From NCBI GenBank assembly GCA_008704415.1, contig VXIS01000391.1:1-40085 (forward strand): a stretch of DNA of 40,085 nt, read 5' to 3'. The stretch comes from Sphaerosporella brunnea (lineage: Eukaryota; Ascomycota; Pezizomycetes; Pezizales; Pyronemataceae). The position numbers and the translations under genes were made by a program. The notes beneath the pieces were generated by a model. That model was not told the DNA's origin, did no database searches, and worked only from the letters and a program-made list of their open reading frames with translations. Below are positions 39,661 through 40,085 of the stretch, piece by piece. Position 1 is the stretch's first letter; every line of letters starts with the position of its first letter.

Positions 39661-40085
39661 GTTTCTATGGCAATCAGAGAAAAACACGTTTATTTGAGCA
39701 GCGGTTTAGACTTAGAGTTTATGGTTTTGCCCGCTGGATAACACGTACCTGCCTCCCCAACCGTTCAAAGCACAAACTAGGGAAGCATTCGGAAAGCTTC
39801 CCCGAGTCTCGGCAAGTTGGACACCCTATCGGAAAAACCACCCCTCCAAGAAAGTACACTTTCGGAACCCTGATTCCTCATGGTTTCCGCAGGTACCCGG
39901 GTGAAAGGATGTGAAGCCCTGAGCTTGAGTCTTGAAATTGTTTGCCGAGGCAATTGACTCGATAGCTGGCACTGCAAGGGCCCATGGGACTCTCCCCCCG
40001 GGAACGGACCAGTCATCGATTATGACTCGCTCGGTGGAGCGACTATTTTTGTTTGCGAAACCCTGTAGATACCCGCTCTACCTTG
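39661..40085. other. No recognisable gene to window end
   Basis: Short overlapping frames only (longest 103 codons, +), without family motifs. Confidence 0.4.

Noticed and set aside
1..40085. tRNA genes
   Set aside because: I looked for B-box/T-loop motifs (GGTTCRANTCC) with flanking stems on both strands and found no convincing case; a covariance scan would be needed to be sure.

Overview
The window looks like a repeat-rich stretch of a filamentous fungal genome (Dikarya; probably Pezizomycotina, possibly Pezizomycetes, but this is inference). The evidence is the 40-70 nt GT..AG introns with CTGAC or CTAAC branch sites, a Zn2Cys6 regulator, a NACHT-ankyrin STAND (NLR-like) gene, a two-ORF LINE with RNase H (Tad-like), a chromodomain Ty3/Gypsy element and several TA-flanked inverted-repeat elements.

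Layout. 1-1570: nothing recognised. 1571-2197 (-): short Zn2Cys6 protein. 2364-2507: 48-bp tandem repeat. 3350-3550 (-): U2 snRNA gene, the only RNA gene I can support. 3786-3926: 5'-truncated LINE 3' end. 4200-5640: wreck of a second Gypsy element. 5868-7046: internally deleted DDE transposon with TIRs. 7192-11773: 5'-truncated but otherwise nearly intact LINE, bracketed by a 12-14 bp target duplication. 12998-15965: three inverted-repeat elements, one nested in another, around a frameshifted GC-rich gene. 16441-16735 (-): hAT transposase C-terminus.

The centre is an NLR-like gene. Its reading frame can be rebuilt over eight exons from 17132 to 23678: DUF7708-like N-domain, P-loop on a 25-nt exon, NACHT, then 33 near-identical 35-residue ankyrin units. 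The array is cut by a 7836-bp Ty3/Gypsy chromovirus on the minus strand (23679-31514) with two apparently identical 512-bp LTRs and a 5-bp duplication, ACGTC. The rest of the ankyrin array follows at 31520-32026 and holds an additional CAA-to-TAA stop. A second hAT remnant (32590-33000) lies on the far side, so hAT debris flanks the gene on both sides.

The right part holds two apparently intact host genes: a 584-aa multi-pass membrane protein (33561-35315, +) and a five-exon gene for a probable mitochondrial AAA+/STAND-like ATPase of 447 aa (37098-38650, -). Between and after them lie a 218-bp MITE related to the transposon at 5868-7046 and two copies of a minisatellite-bearing repeat (36489-36830, 39242-39660).

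The genes do not form an operon or an evident pathway. The coherent story is an NLR locus with a fast-evolving, homogenised recognition array that has been recently inactivated or truncated by a retrotransposon, in a neighbourhood saturated with mobile elements.
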